Assembly: GCA_003116975.1 (NCBI GenBank)
Contig: BGKB01000161.1
Span: 1 to 64,000, forward strand
DNA length: 64,000 nucleotides
Direction: 5' to 3'
Source of the DNA: Aurantiochytrium sp. KH105
Lineage: Eukaryota; Sar; Bigyra; Thraustochytrida; Thraustochytriidae
The position numbers and the translations under genes were made by a program. Below the pieces are notes generated by a model, which worked only from the letters and a program-made list of their open reading frames with translations, made no database searches and was not told the DNA's origin. Below, piece by piece: positions 8,542-18,700 of this stretch (its first letter is position 1; every line of letters starts with the position of its first letter).

Positions 8542-10509
8542 ATGACGGAGACGCCGCAGAAGCAGTTGACCCCCGCACGAGGCGCGGCGCCGCAGAGCAG
8601 GCGACCGCGAGCGCTGGCGCTGGCGCTGGTGCTGGTGCTAGCGCTAACGCTGTCCTCGACCGCAGAGGGCTCTTGGCTCTCCGATGTGAAGGAATTCTTC
8701 TTTGGCTCCGAAAGTGGAAGCGAGCTCGCCGGAACGAAGAAGAGCGAACGACCCAGGCCGCAACCCCCGCATGCCGAAGGGCTCGTGATCGCGGACTACA
8801 GCGACATGAGCCTCAACAAGGTGATGCAAGGTGGGCGCGTCGTGGATCTTGTCTCGGGCCTTCACTTTGACTCTATCCTGCAAGACTCCCCCGACGAAAT
8901 CCGACCCGCTTCGGTGGTGGCATTCTTCGATTCCAATGATGAAAAGTGCTTGAAAGAGTACAAGGCTCTTAACTGGATGAACCTTGTAGAGACTAAACTT
9001 CCTGCTCGGGAGCTTCTCTTTGCCAGCCGCTACGACATGCACGCAGCCCCTCGGCGTGCCTGGTACAAGTTCACACCTGAGATGGACCTTGCCAAGCGCT
9101 TTGGTGTTACGCAGTGCCCTGAAATTGTATTTGTGCCTCGCTCATGCAACGGCTGGACCGAGTGGTGCAGCCGCGGCGCCGACCCGGAAGACACTGACGT
9201 GGAACTTATTGGTTGCGCTGATTTCAAGGAACAGTGCACAAACACCATCAAGTGGAACGGTAAAGGTGACCTGACGTCCTGGATCAAGGATCACATTCAG
9301 TCTGAGGGCCGCCCGAAGCTTTCCAAGTATCTCGGCACCTACAAGGATCAGAACTTGTGGCTCCGTAGGCGCGAGGAAACGACCACCTCTACGATGCTGC
9401 GCAACCTTTATCTGGCACAGGCCTTTCCCGCGTTCACCCCTCGTGGCTTCAAGGCCATGCCGGTTCCCCAAGAGTTTATGAAGTTTCTCACTGATTTTGT
9501 CGACCGTCACAAGAACGCCAAGCGCACAGAGCACTGGGAAGCAGCGTCGACGCAAATGTCCTTTCACGAAACGCCGACTGATTTCACTGATCTTGACCGC
9601 GAGCGGGCTTACGCGAACCGCATGGCCAATCAGTACATCAAGCCTCTGGTTGAGGAGTGGTCCCAAATGGGTGATCTGGAGCTGACTGCTTTCTACGGTG
9701 TGCGCCACTACAAGCATGGCAACTGGCTTCGCTCGCACATTGACCGAATCGACTCGCACGTGCTGTCAGTGACAATCACGGTGGCCAAGGGTCCTTCCGA
9801 GGGGAACGCCGCCTGGCCTCTTGAGGTGGTCGACTGGAATGGCGACCACGTGCGCTATGAGCACCCCGCTGGTAGCATGGTGCTCTACGAGTCATCCAAG
9901 CTGCCGCACGGTCGCCCGTATCCGAACGAAGGCGGGGAGCATCTCGGTGCCTTTATTCATTTCAAGCCTCGGTCCGCTGGCGCCGACATGAACCGTCGCT
10001 GGGACGATATCGCGAGAGTAGCGCGCGCGCACCAAGCCGGATTCACCTCGTACAAGAACTACAAGCAGACCTCAATCATTGATCCGGATCCGGCAACCAT
10101 TGAGTATGCGAGCAAGCGCTTCGGCGAGGGCACGAATTGGAAGCCTGTGGGCAAGCGTAGCGCCAGCAACGATGACGATGATGACGACGAAAAAGTCTCG
10201 AATGGTTCGTTTGCTGTCGATTTTAAAAATGGCGCGGATCGCCCGCTCGATTTGCACTGGGTGCGTCCTGATGGCGGCAAGGTGCTTCAGGGTACACTTG
10301 GACGTGGCACGCAAATGACAGTGACGACCTTTCGCGGTCATCGCTTTGCCTTTACCGAAAAGGGTGGCGACAAGGCTCTTCCGGATGGCGTCTTTACGAT
10401 GGAGGCCGGACGCTCCATCGTTAAGTACTCTCTCACTCAGGCCGGCACCCCGCGGAACCCCGAGACGAAGTTTGCGGACAAGGTCCGAGAACGTATCAAG
10501 CTGGAGTAA
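8542..10509 (+). CDS. Secreted/ER 2-oxoglutarate-Fe(II) prolyl-hydroxylase-like protein with thioredoxin-like and pVHL-like domains (paralog 1)
   Basis: 655 residues, ATG at 8542 (A at -3), TAA at 10507. The frame extends to a GTG at 8503, but that is unlikely as a start. A hydrophobic segment (~23-40) after a basic stretch is a signal peptide or anchor. Residues ~122-257 resemble a thioredoxin fold (FGVTQCPEIVFVP has the cis-Pro loop) without a CXXC. The 2OG-Fe(II) oxygenase core has HID at 399-401 and the distal His in LPHGRP at 456. After an acidic linker, residues ~556-620 match the pVHL beta domain: Trp573, Thr596 and His600 align without gaps to human VHL Trp88, Ser111 and His115. The neighbouring gene at 10767-12653 is a full-length paralog, tail to tail. 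Substrate unknown; collagen-like or other Pro-rich secretory proteins are possible. Confidence 0.88.
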   Translation: MTETPQKQLTPARGAAPQSRRPRALALALVLVLALTLSSTAEGSWLSDVKEFFFGSESGSELAGTKKSERPRPQPPHAEGLVIADYSDMSLNKVMQGGRVVDLVSGLHFDSILQDSPDEIRPASVVAFFDSNDEKCLKEYKALNWMNLVETKLPARELLFASRYDMHAAPRRAWYKFTPEMDLAKRFGVTQCPEIVFVPRSCNGWTEWCSRGADPEDTDVELIGCADFKEQCTNTIKWNGKGDLTSWIKDHIQSEGRPKLSKYLGTYKDQNLWLRRREETTTSTMLRNLYLAQAFPAFTPRGFKAMPVPQEFMKFLTDFVDRHKNAKRTEHWEAASTQMSFHETPTDFTDLDRERAYANRMANQYIKPLVEEWSQMGDLELTAFYGVRHYKHGNWLRSHIDRIDSHVLSVTITVAKGPSEGNAAWPLEVVDWNGDHVRYEHPAGSMVLYESSKLPHGRPYPNEGGEHLGAFIHFKPRSAGADMNRRWDDIARVARAHQAGFTSYKNYKQTSIIDPDPATIEYASKRFGEGTNWKPVGKRSASNDDDDDDEKVSNGSFAVDFKNGADRPLDLHWVRPDGGKVLQGTLGRGTQMTVTTFRGHRFAFTEKGGDKALPDGVFTMEAGRSIVKYSLTQAGTPRNPETKFADKVRERIKLE

Positions 10510-10766
10510 TCCATCATAGAATAAATCACGCGATATGATTTGTGTGTGTTCGAATCCTGAAACAGAAGTGGGGGGCAACATGGCGATCTTGGCTGAGGTC
10601 ATTGTCAAGTACTAGTTTCACTTTCTTTGTGCAGACTTTTTGAGCCCATTCTGAGGAAACCCAAACAAGGAAGATGATGTATACAGTCACAAATTGATCA
10701 TTCAAAGAATGTGAAACAAACATCGCAACGTGTATTGCGCGTGAGTGCGTAATCAGAGCCTTGCGG
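10510..10766. other. Convergent spacer between the hydroxylase-VHL paralogs
   Basis: 257 bases of AT-richer 3' flank between the two stop codons. It contains a candidate plus-strand polyadenylation signal (10520) and no ORF of interest. Confidence 0.7.
10520..10525 (+). terminator. Candidate poly(A) signal AATAAA
   Basis: AATAAA starts 11 bases after the stop of hydroxylase-VHL paralog 1. Such a short distance is plausible for compact protist 3' UTRs; cleavage is not shown. Confidence 0.4.
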
Positions 10767-12653
10767 TCAGTTGGTCGAGTACACGTATGTCTTGCGACCC
10801 TTTTCGACGGTCATGGTGCCTCCAGGAAGAGGCTTGGGCGTCTCTTTGCCCTTGCCTGGAAGCGTAGACGACCAAAAGAACTTGTGGCCACGGTACGAGC
10901 CAATATCAAAGGACGCGCCCGGTGCAACGGTGCCTTGGTGAACAGGAGTATCGTCGTGGGCCTGCCAGTATACAGCGAGGGTCTTTGAATGCTTGTTTTT
11001 GAAAGTGACGGGAATTTGATCGTTGCGCAGATTGGACTCAGCATCCTTCTTATGTCTCCATCGCGTGCCCTTGCCATATTCTACGCTGGAAAAGTGAGGC
11101 GCCTGGGGCTCCTCGGAGGGCGTGCTACGATATCCGGCATATTGTGAATTACGTCGCTGGTGCGCACGTGCGGTGGCCACGATATCATCCCATTTGCCAG
11201 CCTCTTCAGTGTGCATAGACTTGGGCTTGAAATGCGCAAAGCAGCCCACGTGCGTGCCGCCTTCATTCTTGAAGGGCCGGCCATGAAGCAGCTTGGAAGA
11301 CTCGTAGAGAACCATGGTCCCGCCCGGGTGCTCGTAGCGCACGTGATCTCCGTTCCAGTCCACGACTTCCAGAGGCCAAGGGTGCGCCTTGGACTTTTCC
11401 TCGTCCAACTTTTTCACGGAAATCGTCACTGAAAGCACGTGCGTATCGATGCGGTCCACGTGATTCTTCAAGATCGAGCCATCTGGGTACTCGCGCATGC
11501 CATAAAACGAGGTGAGCTCGAGCGAGCCGGGCGGGAGATTGGCCCATTCTTCGACTAGAGGCTTGAGGTACTTGTTTGCCATGCGGTTCTTTTCGTGACT
11601 TTCGCGATCCATGTCCAGAAAGCTCGTCGGCGTCTCGTGAAAGCCCATTTGCGTGGATTCAGCGTCCCAGTACTCGGTGCGACGATGTTTCTCGTTACGT
11701 GTAAAGAAAGAGTCGAGCCATTTACGAAAACCATCTGGAATCGGCATTGCCTTGAATCCGCGCGGCGTAAAAGCGGGAAAAGCCTGCGAAAGGTAAATGT
11801 TGCGCATGTGGTTGTCGGTGGTCGTGCTGTCGCGACCCTTGATCCACACTCCTTGATCCTCGAGGGTCTCGAGGAAGCCGCTAATGGCCGGTTCACCTTG
11901 AGCATCTACAAGTTGGGTAATCCAGGCTTGGAGGTTTTCCTCTCCCTGGGCATCCCACTTCTGGGTTCCATTGCAGGACTCAACAAAGCCCTCGCAGCCC
12001 ATGTATTGAATGCCTTCTGCATCAGTGTCACGAACGCACCATTCTGTGAGGCCGTTGCAGGTGCGCGGGGCAAAGACAACTTCTGGGCATTGCGTGACGC
12101 CGAAGCGCTTGGCAAGGTCCATTTCGGGCGTAAACTTGTACCATGCACGGCGCGGGGCCGCATACATGTCGTAACGAGCGGTCATGAGACGCTCGCGGGC
12201 GGGGAGCTCGCGCTCAGCAAGCTGATCCCAATTCAGCTCGCTGTACTTTGCCATGCATGAATCGTCGTTACTGTCGTAGAATACGACCACGCTCGGAGGG
12301 CGCATCTCGTCGGGAGTGTCCTGCATGAGGTCATCGAAGTGAATCGCGTTCACGAGGTCGATGACGCGAGACTGAAGTCGAACTTTGGGGAGGCTTCCTT
12401 GCGGCGCGCTGTGATCGAAAACCTCGACGTGCGCCGCGTGCTCGACTTGAGCCGTCTCCGTCGGCGCGTATGCGGTGCGTCCGAGCGCGCCGGCTACGGT
12501 CTCGCTCACAGCATCCATGACCTGCTCCAGCAGGCCTTCTCCGGGGGTAACGCTCACACACATGGCCAGAAGCGCCAATGCAAGCGCGGCCAGCTTGGCG
12601 AAGCCGCTCTCGCGGCGGCCGCTGCGCGTCGTAGCCGGTCGCGTCGCGGTCAT
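10767..12653 (-). CDS. Secreted/ER 2-oxoglutarate-Fe(II) prolyl-hydroxylase-like protein with thioredoxin-like and pVHL-like domains (paralog 2)
   Basis: 628 residues, ATG at 12653, TGA at 10767. It has the same layout as the facing gene. A hydrophobic N-terminal segment (~18-36) is followed by a thioredoxin-like region (~115-250, FGVTQCPEVVFAP, no CXXC). The oxygenase core has HVD at 398-400 and the distal His in LLHGRP at 457. A C-terminal pVHL-like beta domain spans ~545-600. Its GSYRGH (585-590) closely resembles the VHL SYRGH segment. Trp563, Ser586 and His590 align without gaps to VHL Trp88, Ser111 and His115, while the position of VHL Tyr98 is Gln573. Several blocks are near-identical to paralog 1 (RRAWYKFTPEMDLAKRFGV, AFPAFTPRGFKAMP), showing a local inverted duplication. 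Catalysis is inferred from the iron ligands. Confidence 0.88.
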   Translation of the reverse strand: MTATRPATTRSGRRESGFAKLAALALALLAMCVSVTPGEGLLEQVMDAVSETVAGALGRTAYAPTETAQVEHAAHVEVFDHSAPQGSLPKVRLQSRVIDLVNAIHFDDLMQDTPDEMRPPSVVVFYDSNDDSCMAKYSELNWDQLAERELPARERLMTARYDMYAAPRRAWYKFTPEMDLAKRFGVTQCPEVVFAPRTCNGLTEWCVRDTDAEGIQYMGCEGFVESCNGTQKWDAQGEENLQAWITQLVDAQGEPAISGFLETLEDQGVWIKGRDSTTTDNHMRNIYLSQAFPAFTPRGFKAMPIPDGFRKWLDSFFTRNEKHRRTEYWDAESTQMGFHETPTSFLDMDRESHEKNRMANKYLKPLVEEWANLPPGSLELTSFYGMREYPDGSILKNHVDRIDTHVLSVTISVKKLDEEKSKAHPWPLEVVDWNGDHVRYEHPGGTMVLYESSKLLHGRPFKNEGGTHVGCFAHFKPKSMHTEEAGKWDDIVATARAHQRRNSQYAGYRSTPSEEPQAPHFSSVEYGKGTRWRHKKDAESNLRNDQIPVTFKNKHSKTLAVYWQAHDDTPVHQGTVAPGASFDIGSYRGHKFFWSSTLPGKGKETPKPLPGGTMTVEKGRKTYVYSTN

Positions 12654-12889
12654 CCTGGCTCGCTCTTCCCACCGCCTCCGGGCTCTTCTCGCGCGTGCAA
12701 AGCGCAGACAGTCGCGGTCGCGGTCGCGTGCGCGACTTCCTCGTCAGCGGCCGCCAGCCGCAGCCAGAGCAGCTCTCCCTGCGCTCGCGTTCGGGCTTTG
12801 CCCTCGCCGACCGCCGAGCCAGGTCTGGCCAGGGTGTTCGTCTTCTCTGCCCAACCCCGATCTCGCCTTCTCCTGGCTGTAGTAGCCTA

Positions 12890-12921
12890 GCTATTATTAT
12901 CGATTATTATGATTATTATGT
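12890..12921. repeat. ATTATT/ATTATG microsatellite
   Basis: An AT-rich trinucleotide run in an otherwise GC-rich spacer, about 240 bases upstream of the paralog 2 start. Confidence 0.8.
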
Positions 12922-13044
12922 GCGAGGGCTCTTTCCTGGCCTTATCCTTGTGCCTTTCCTTTCCTTTACTTTTCTGCGCCAATGCGGCCGGCCGGCGGGG
13001 GCGCGGACGAGGACGAGGACGGGACGAGGACGGCGCGGCAAGGC

Positions 13045-13085
13045 GGTCTGGTGTGGTCTGGTAGGGTCCGATGTGGTCTGGTCTG
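13045..13085. repeat. TGGTCTGG short tandem repeat
   Basis: Four or five imperfect copies of TGGTCTGGT within 40 bases. Confidence 0.7.
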
Positions 13086-13399
13086 TCCCCCCGGCCGTGC
13101 CAGTGGCCACCGGCCACCGGCCGCGAGTGACCGGGGCCTCGCCGAAGCGTCCCGGCCGCTTGCTTGCGCTGCGCGCACCCTGGTGTGTACCCTGCGCGTA
13201 CCGTTTTAGACGGACAGTGGCGGCGGCGGCGGAGGCTTGGAAGCCGCCAACGCGCCGGCGCGGGGACGTATAACGGCACCCTGGAGAAGGGACGTCCGCG
13301 TGCGCGAGCGGAAGCGCGGCCGGACGGAAAGCAACCAATGATCTGGCTGCCACAGGTGGCCTAGTTCGTGTTTTCGTAATTTGTCTAACGTAGGCCTAT

Positions 13400-14827
13400 T
13401 CACGCGGCGCGTGAGGTTAGGACGCTCCTGTTGCCCTGGCCGCCGCTGGTGGACGCAGGCACTACGGTGGCGGTAGATGTGGGGGTAAAGAGCGAGACGA
13501 TGGCGAAGAGGAGGACGCCGGTAAGGAAAACGAGCACCTTGGATCTTGAGGATGAGTAGTAGAACGCGAGAACGAGCCCGAGCATCAGGAAAATCCACCA
13601 CCATGCCTCCCCGTCCGCCTTGATTGTGGCGGCAGTGGAGTCTCTACTGGCATCGCTGTGCAGGGACGAAGTGCCTTTTGCATCGGGAAGCACGAGACCT
13701 GAAGGTTTTGCATTGGCACGGAGTGCATGTAGCCACGCGTCCTTTTCCGAATTATCTTGGGCCAAGCAGACAAGATTCCGGTCAGGCGTGACAATGAGAA
13801 GTGCGTGTGACGCCCCGTCCGCTAGCGGCGATCCATCGGGCAGATCCTGTGCGCCAATGACCTCACACTTTGCCCGAAAGTACCATTTGCGGCGATGACG
13901 ACCCATCAACGCCTTGCTGCCCGGCCGCGCGTACACGAGACAGTCATTGAAGAGAAAGAACTTGCGACGCTTCTTCGTCTTGCGATGCGTGCATAGCTTG
14001 GTAAGCTCGCCTTCCTTGACAAAGATGCGGTGCGTCTGAAAAAGTACAGCGCCGCCGTCCTGTTGCGAGCGATCTCCGGCGGCCGTGACATTGGTGCCGG
14101 CGCTTGCAACGGACTCGTCGTCGGCGATCGTGGAAACACAGTCGGGGCTCGCGGTGCTCTCCCCCGCCGCCACGCTTGCACCTTCGCTTGCTGTAGTGAT
14201 GGCACTCTGGACTTCCCAGACCTTGACCGCATTTTCCCGCTGACGAACGGTTTCGTTTATTTCGGAAGCCACCTGCTCCATGTGCGCAAGGGCTTCCTTA
14301 CACGCAGCAAGGTCTTTGTGGTCCTTGGGAAGTCGCTTGATGAGCTCTTGCAAAAGAAGAATGTGTCTTGGCACTCGCTGAATCGGCATGACGAGAAGCG
14401 ACAAGAAGGTTTGACCGCGCCCGGCGGTCTCTTCGCAATCCTTCACGACCTTGGCAAATCGCTTGCTCGTGGCGCAGAGCCGCGACAGGAGCGCCAAAGC
14501 ATCATTGTGATTCGAGCAATAGTCTCTGTAGAGGCGAAAGTACGGCGCAATGTGCCGATACAAGTCACCGACTGTGTGTTTCGATCGTGCTGCCTTGAGA
14601 GCGACCTGAAATTCCAGAGACAAAGTGTACAGTTGCGAAACGTTGCCGAAAATGGTTCGTACAACGTGGTGTTCGCTGCCGCAATCTGACTGCGCTACGA
14701 CTTCGCGCACCGCGGGCACAAAGTCTTCGATGAGGATTTTTAGAAAGTCGGCATAACGCCGTTCCGTCTCGCAGATCTCCTCGCACACGCGCTCCCAGGC
14801 AGCGGGCTCGCATGACGAGGACGGCAT
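13400..14827 (-). CDS. Rho guanine-nucleotide exchange factor (DH-PH) with C-terminal membrane segments
   Basis: 475 residues. The frame is open to a TTG at 14866, but the first ATG is at 14827; TGA at 13400. The Dbl-homology domain (~10-197) has the typical start with acidic helices (ETERRYADFL) and the CR3 block LVMPIQRVPRHILLLQELIK (145-164). A PH domain follows at ~270-371 (FFLFNDCLVYARP and the closing Trp of KDAWLHAL). Two hydrophobic stretches at ~409-425 and ~431-447 near the C-terminus suggest membrane anchoring. DH-PH proteins load Rho-family GTPases with GTP to control actin and traffic. Membrane tethering through the tail is inferred from hydrophobicity only. The neighbouring genes give no functional context. 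Confidence 0.93.
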   Translation of the reverse strand: MPSSSCEPAAWERVCEEICETERRYADFLKILIEDFVPAVREVVAQSDCGSEHHVVRTIFGNVSQLYTLSLEFQVALKAARSKHTVGDLYRHIAPYFRLYRDYCSNHNDALALLSRLCATSKRFAKVVKDCEETAGRGQTFLSLLVMPIQRVPRHILLLQELIKRLPKDHKDLAACKEALAHMEQVASEINETVRQRENAVKVWEVQSAITTASEGASVAAGESTASPDCVSTIADDESVASAGTNVTAAGDRSQQDGGAVLFQTHRIFVKEGELTKLCTHRKTKKRRKFFLFNDCLVYARPGSKALMGRHRRKWYFRAKCEVIGAQDLPDGSPLADGASHALLIVTPDRNLVCLAQDNSEKDAWLHALRANAKPSGLVLPDAKGTSSLHSDASRDSTAATIKADGEAWWWIFLMLGLVLAFYYSSSRSKVLVFLTGVLLFAIVSLFTPTSTATVVPASTSGGQGNRSVLTSRAA

Positions 14828-15738
14828 TTCGGCAGACCAAGAATTTGTCGTTGCTTGTTTTGGCAAGCCGAGAAGAACGCTTTTCCTGTTTTGGAATTGG
14901 AAATGGTCTTTGGGTCAAAGGTAAAACATTTTTTTTTCTCCATTGTTTGATGATGCGTTTGGAAAAGAAGCCAGCGAACTGTCCGCCTGCTGGGACAGTG
15001 TCGATTTATGCGGCTCACGTTGAAATAGCCAGAGAGAAAGCTTCCTTTCAGGGGTGGTGTACCATATGCGAACTTGTATAAGGGAGAAGGAACGACAACA
15101 AGGCTGGACAGGGATAGATTGTTTCCGGCGGTCAGGCAAAGGCAAGATCTTGCCAGCCATTGCCGGTGGGGACGGGGAAACCTTTTGCCGGACGCCAGCT
15201 GTTTTCCGGCTGCAAGAGAGAGCGCGAGAGCCGCACGACGCACAATGCTGAGAAGTCTGCTGGAGAAAAGAGCTGGAATGCATGAGGACCAATAATTTTC
15301 TTGATGTGTGTTTGTTCTCAGAGATTTGATTGGAGGGAAAGCGCTGCCAGACTATTCATCTCGCACAAGACACGTTGATAGCATGCTTTTCTTCGGAACA
15401 CGAACACAAATGTGTTCAGCAGGGAAATGCTTGGTGAAGAGGGCTTCGCTCCACCTTTTGGCATTGCACAAGAGTTAGGGGGCTGGTTGGAAAAAAAAAA
15501 CATCTTTTCAAAGGCGATGCAGACGTTGTCCTTCCAGCATTTCGAAACATGGCGCGGGAGGACAAAAAACGCAACGGTTTCATTAAAGATAGCGAGCAGG
15601 ATTTATAAAAAAAGCACGAAGACGCACGTCGAAAGAAAAGGTGCTTGGAGACGCTCGCACCTTTTCTAGATATGCTGCTGAGACGGGGGTTTACAATTCT
15701 ATGCATTCTTTTACTTGGATCATCAATATTTTCTTCGA
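14828..15738. other. Intergenic region, no supported gene
   Basis: About 910 bases, moderately AT-rich, between the RhoGEF start and the TIR-Roco stop (both minus strand). Small ORFs on both strands lack ATG starts or recognisable domains. Confidence 0.65.
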
Positions 15739-18700
15739 TCAGCAGGCGCCGATCCGCGTAATAAGCTCATTGTAAAAGCCTTCGGCCAAGTACAAACGAC
15801 GCTGAAATGGCATGGACTCCCTATCATCGAAGATGTGTCTCGCTGACTCGGGAACTGTGTCGATGTAGGTGGAAAATTCAGTGAAGCCGACGCGTTTGGG
15901 ATCGCTCTCATGCACGAGCAAGATGGGCTTTCCGGCTTGCAAGGCCGTGTCGAGCTCCATGCAAACTGCCTTGGAATCAAAAACAGTCTTACTCAAAAAG
16001 AGCAAATAGCACTTCGACGCCCGGATTCCAGCTTGCATCTCCTCCTTGGAAAGATTGCCCTCCGTACGCTGGTCGACCCAGACCTTGAGTCCACGATTGG
16101 CGATCTTTTCAGCCATGAGATTGCATGCATCGCCTGCCTCGAGCTGCTTGTGGCTCAAAAAGACGTGATACTTCAAGTCAGAGGCCAATGGTAAATCTGC
16201 AGCGTCGACCATACCCGTGTCCTTTTCATCCTCTTTCAACGAGCCGTCTTGGAAAAACGGTGCAAAGTCTTCCACTTTGGCGTTTTTAGTGCCCACAGAC
16301 TCGACCAAGGCTGCGCCGGATTGGCGTGCGTCCACTACGTCGTCGTACGCGACCAAGACAGACGCGTTTCTTGGCGACTGAAGGAGAAGCCCCCACGGCA
16401 GGTCTCGAAAGACCGCGTCGCGCGCGCCTCGAAACATGCTCAGCAGCGTCTTAAGAGTGCTCAATGGCTTGTCAGAGTCACGTTCGACGCGGATCCAGAT
16501 CTTGTCCTTGGTCTGCTCAAGAGCAAAGACGGAAAAGCCGAAGCGAATGATAGCCTGATCCCCTGCAAGCTGAGGCGAACGTCTTCGAGGCCCCGTGTCG
16601 CCACTGTACTGAACACACAGCGAGAGCAAGCGCGCAAAGACGCCGTCCGGAAGAAAGAACTTGGAAAAGTCCAAAACGCATGTCAGACCGATGTCCATGT
16701 CAGCCATGGCTTCGTCAAGACTAGCGTCTGCCGAATTCTTGAGCAGACTGCTCACGAAATAAAGAGGTTCGCTTTGGCGACCCCTTGTCAGCGCCTCCTC
16801 TGGAAACGCCCAGTCTGAAATCAGCATCGTCTCCTGCATAAACTCCCGCAGATACTCGACTTCTTCGCCATTCCAGAGAAACTCGAGAAGACTGAGCGAG
16901 GCAACGCCACGTTTACGGAGAATCGCAAAGTCTTTCTTGAGACCAGCCTTTTGAAGCTCGCGATTGTGTCGCATCTGCTTGACATGGATCTCGTCTGCGA
17001 TCACGCGCGAAAGCTTGTCGAGAAGCCATTGCGGGTTCAGCACAACCTTGTCGTGCAGACTGTCGGTGACACGCAGATGAACGAGCATGCCGAGCTCGTG
17101 GAAAAACTCGAGCAACTCATCTGTTTGGTCGCCAGCGTGATACTGGTTCGCGAGCTCCTGCACCGTTGCAAAGGGCACATGGTCGCAGTCAAGGTTCAGC
17201 AGGTCCTCCAACACCTTGAGCCACCGCAGCGAGATCTTTCGCGTGACGGCCTCGAGCGACGACGCGCTTGCTTCGACAGCAGCGCGCAATGCCGAGGCAC
17301 GATCTGACTCACGACTCATGTTATCGATGGGGAAAAAACTCAGCTCAACTGCAGGGTTCGTGACAATGTTTTCGTTTTCGTCAACAGAGAGAGTCTCGAC
17401 GAGGATCTCCTCCACGACGTTGACGTCAACTGACGCCTGGTCATAGTGCGTACCCACTAAAATGATGGGCGCAGTTGGCGCATGCAGCTTGACCGAGTTG
17501 AGCCAAATGGAAAGGTACTCTACGGCTTTCTCTTGCTCAAGGAGGAGTTCTTGCATATCGAAGACGACCATGAAGACGCCGCCCTCGTGCGTGAGAAAAA
17601 GGTGATGCAGTGCGTAAAAGACGTCCTGGCCCGCATAGTCCCAGATCGTAAAGAAGATCTTCTGGCCTGTCTGCGTCTCACCGGCCATTTCCTCGATCTC
17701 CGCGAATCGGAATCGCTGCGCCATTTCGGCCTCAGGAACGAGCTCCACTACCTCCTCTGCAACGAAAGGCCGCCGCGCAGAAGAAGTTCGGCGTCCAAAG
17801 ACAAGATCCGAAGCCTTTCGGCTGATGCGCTTGGGGAGCGATAGTCGCTTCCTGCTCGCAGCTTGCTTCTCCCGCGCGGCCATGCGCAGCGCCGCCGCGC
17901 GTAACGCCTGGCGTTCAAATCCGCTGTCAACGTCTTTGATCTCATTCCAAGACTCTGCATCGGTGCGCTTAAGCTCGACGCCCACCGTCGAGACGTGCTC
18001 TGCCACGGGCTTCATGTCCAGCAGCGAGCGCACCGTGGACGTCTTTCCGGCGGCGCCTTGGCCGACAACCATGAGCTTGCAGCGGCCCAGTTCCGCGAGG
18101 TCCCCGTTCGCGAGCGCCGCCTTGAGCGCCTCCGCCGACGCCGTCGAAGAAGGCGTGCGCCCCGACGCGGTGCCGAGTGCTTCCCCGATGGGTCGCGCGG
18201 CCTCCGTGCCGTCTAGCACGCGCGTCGAGGCGCCCGTCTCTGCGTCCCAGACACGCACGCTGTAGTCCCTGGACCCAAAGGAATTGCCGGATCCGCTCAC
18301 GATCTCGGATCCGAAGAGAGACACCGAGCGAACGTAGTCCGTGTGCCCGTGCAAGACGTGGAGCGTGGCTCCGCTGCGCGCGTCCCAGACCCTGACCATG
18401 TTGTCGAAGGACCCGCTCACGATGCGGTCTCCCTCGAGCGCGACGGAGAGCACCAAGTCGGTGTGTCCTTGGAGCTCGAGGACCGGCTCGAAGGAGGGCA
18501 CGGCGTAGACCCTGACCTTGTTGTCCTCGGAGCCGCTCACCAGGTGGTGCGCGTCGATCGCGACGGCGCGGACCTCGCCTCTCGCCTCCGTGAGGACGTG
18601 GCGCGTGCCGCCACTGGCCCGGTCGAAGACGCGCACGGTGTTGTCGCTCAAGGCGGCCACGAGCAGGTCCTCGTGCGCGGCGACGCCCAGGACGAGCGCC

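Larger units (their letters stand above)
12654..13399. other. Intergenic region upstream of paralog 2
   Basis: About 750 bases. It holds an ATT/ATG-rich run (12890-12921), GAC-rich repeats near 13000-13030, and a GGTCTGGT-type repeat at about 13045-13085. I see no supported gene. It should contain the paralog 2 promoter and the RhoGEF 3' end. Confidence 0.65.
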
